Of a stretch of DNA of 16,089 bases, positions 15,050-16,089 are shown in pieces. Made by a program: the position numbers and the translations under genes. The notes beneath the pieces are model-generated. The model ran no database searches, had not been told where the DNA came from, and saw only the letters and a list, made by a program, of their open reading frames with translations. Numbering within the stretch: the stretch's first letter is position 1; each line of letters opens with the position of its first letter. This stretch comes from JBFHER01 sp041584055 (GTDB taxonomy: Bacteria; Bacteroidota; Bacteroidia; Bacteroidales; UBA5342), in contig JBFHER010000066.1 of the NCBI GenBank assembly GCA_041584055.1, positions 1 through 16,089 of the forward strand. Direction: 5' to 3'.

Positions 15050-16089
15050 ATGTTTGAGAATTTATCGGAAAGGTTAGATCGATCGTTTAAACTGCTAAAA
15101 GGGCAAGGGCGGATTACTGAAATCAACATTGCAGAAACCCTGAAAGATGTACGTAAGGCGTTGCTGGATGCTGATGTTAACTTTAAGACAGCCAAAACTT
15201 TCACCGAGAGCGTGAAGGCTAAAGCACTGGGTTCAAACGTACTTACGGCAGTTAAGCCGGGAGAGATGATGGTGAAGATCGTCCACGATGAACTGGCTCT
15301 TTTGATGGGTGGGGAAACCTCAGAAATAAACACAAAAGGAAATCCTGCTGTTATATTAATTGCTGGTTTGCAAGGTTCTGGTAAAACAACCTTCACCGGA
15401 AAACTATCAAATTACCTTAAAACGAAAAAAGGGAAAAACCCCTTGCTTGTTGCCGGTGACGTTTACCGTCCGGCTGCAATCGAACAACTTAAGGTGCTTG
15501 GGGAGCAGGTAAATATCCCTGTTTTCTCAATTGAAGACAACAAAAACCCCGTTCAGATTGCCAAAGATGCGATTAAGTATGCCAAACAACGGGGACATGA
15601 CCTGGTGATTGTGGATACTGCCGGTCGTCTCGCTGTTGATGAAGAAATGATGAACGAGATTGAGGCTATCAAAAAAGCAATCGATCCTCAGGAGATTTTG
15701 TTTGTTGTAGATTCCATGACGGGTCAGGATGCGGTAAATACGGCCAAGGAATTTAACGACAGACTTGATTTTGATGGTGTTGTGTTGACCAAATTGGATG
15801 GTGACACCAGAGGTGGAGCAGCGCTGTCGATCCGTTCGGTGGTTGAAAAGCCCATTAAGTTTGTGGGGACAGGCGAAAAAATGGAAGCGCTTGATGTATT
15901 TCATCCAAGCAGGATGGCTGATCGGATTCTTGGCATGGGTGACATTGTATCCCTTGTTGAAAAAGCTCAGGAACAATACGATGTTGATGAGGCCAGAAAA
16001 TTACAGAAGAAAATAGCCAAAAACCAGTTTGGCTTCAATGATTTCCTGAAGCAGATTCAACAAATCAAGAAAATGGGTAATCTTAAAGA
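15050..16089 (+). CDS. ffh: Signal recognition particle GTPase Ffh, cut at window edge
   Basis: Binds signal peptides on ribosomes and delivers them, with the SRP RNA and FtsY, to the membrane. The 346 complete codons visible cover the N domain (residues 1 to about 90) and the G domain. G1 is GLQGSGKTT at 106-114, the insertion-box motif DVYRPAA at 137-143, DTAGR at 189-193 and TKLD at 247-250, followed by GTGEKMEALDVFHP. The Met-rich M domain begins after about residue 300 and is cut off; roughly 100 residues are missing. The ATG at 15050 follows an A/G-rich leader. An ATG at 15036 is out of frame. The gene diverges from the glycogen gene. Confidence 0.97.
   Translation, partial: MFENLSERLDRSFKLLKGQGRITEINIAETLKDVRKALLDADVNFKTAKTFTESVKAKALGSNVLTAVKPGEMMVKIVHDELALLMGGETSEINTKGNPAVILIAGLQGSGKTTFTGKLSNYLKTKKGKNPLLVAGDVYRPAAIEQLKVLGEQVNIPVFSIEDNKNPVQIAKDAIKYAKQRGHDLVIVDTAGRLAVDEEMMNEIEAIKKAIDPQEILFVVDSMTGQDAVNTAKEFNDRLDFDGVVLTKLDGDTRGGAALSIRSVVEKPIKFVGTGEKMEALDVFHPSRMADRILGMGDIVSLVEKAQEQYDVDEARKLQKKIAKNQFGFNDFLKQIQQIKKMGNLK

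Noticed and set aside
15007..15976. Two minus-strand open frames (129 and 149 codons) over ffh
   Set aside because: ffh on the plus strand has every expected GTPase motif; the opposite frames have none.

Overview
The window looks like a chromosomal segment from a member of the Bacteroidota, possibly of the Cytophagales type. Several promoters match the Bacteroidota sigma pattern (TTG or TTTG, 17-23 bases, then TAnnTTTG), and most start codons lack a Shine-Dalgarno sequence. The gene content also fits: exported lipoproteins, an RNase Y, a zapA locus with a coiled-coil partner, and a eukaryote-type (GT3) glycogen synthase. I see no insertion sequence, prophage, CRISPR array, tRNA or rRNA. It reads as core chromosome, with its interest in gene fusion and regulatory sites.

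Layout, left to right. (1) 1-2579, minus strand: an exported prolyl oligopeptidase whose stop codon overlaps the start of a deoxynucleoside kinase that runs off the left edge. (2) 2684-3568, plus strand: a lipoate-protein ligase, ending in a hairpin terminator shared with the convergent RNase Y gene. (3) 3618-5854, minus strand: a small coiled-coil gene, zapA and rny; two terminator-like hairpins with T-runs lie between zapA and rny. (4) 5994-7712, plus strand: a secreted M23 (LytM-type) peptidase with a near-consensus promoter, divergent from the zapA cluster. (5) 7713-8596: a small DUF2846-like lipoprotein on the minus strand, flanked by about 200 bases of unassigned sequence on each side. 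(6) 8597-10320, minus strand: a kduI-kduD operon for unsaturated uronate breakdown, with a perfect 14-base palindrome of LacI-family type covering its -33 element. (7) 10366-14601, minus strand: one 1411-residue protein joining a GT3 glycogen synthase to a GT35 alpha-glucan phosphorylase. (8) 14602-15049: a divergent intergenic region with three inverted repeats. (9) 15050 to the right edge, plus strand: ffh, the signal recognition particle GTPase, cut off in its M domain.

How the genes work together. KduI and KduD carry out consecutive steps that turn the 4-deoxy-5-ketouronate released by polysaccharide lyases into 2-keto-3-deoxygluconate. The fused enzyme carries the elongating and the phosphorolytic activities of glycogen metabolism in one chain. 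Its halves have the lengths of stand-alone enzymes, and a Shine-Dalgarno-like sequence sits just before the first Met of the phosphorylase half. The zapA cluster and the M23 peptidase suggest a division and cell-wall neighbourhood. The strongest leads are the synthase-phosphorylase fusion with its possible internal start, the LacI-type operator on kduI, and the duplicated hairpins ahead of rny.
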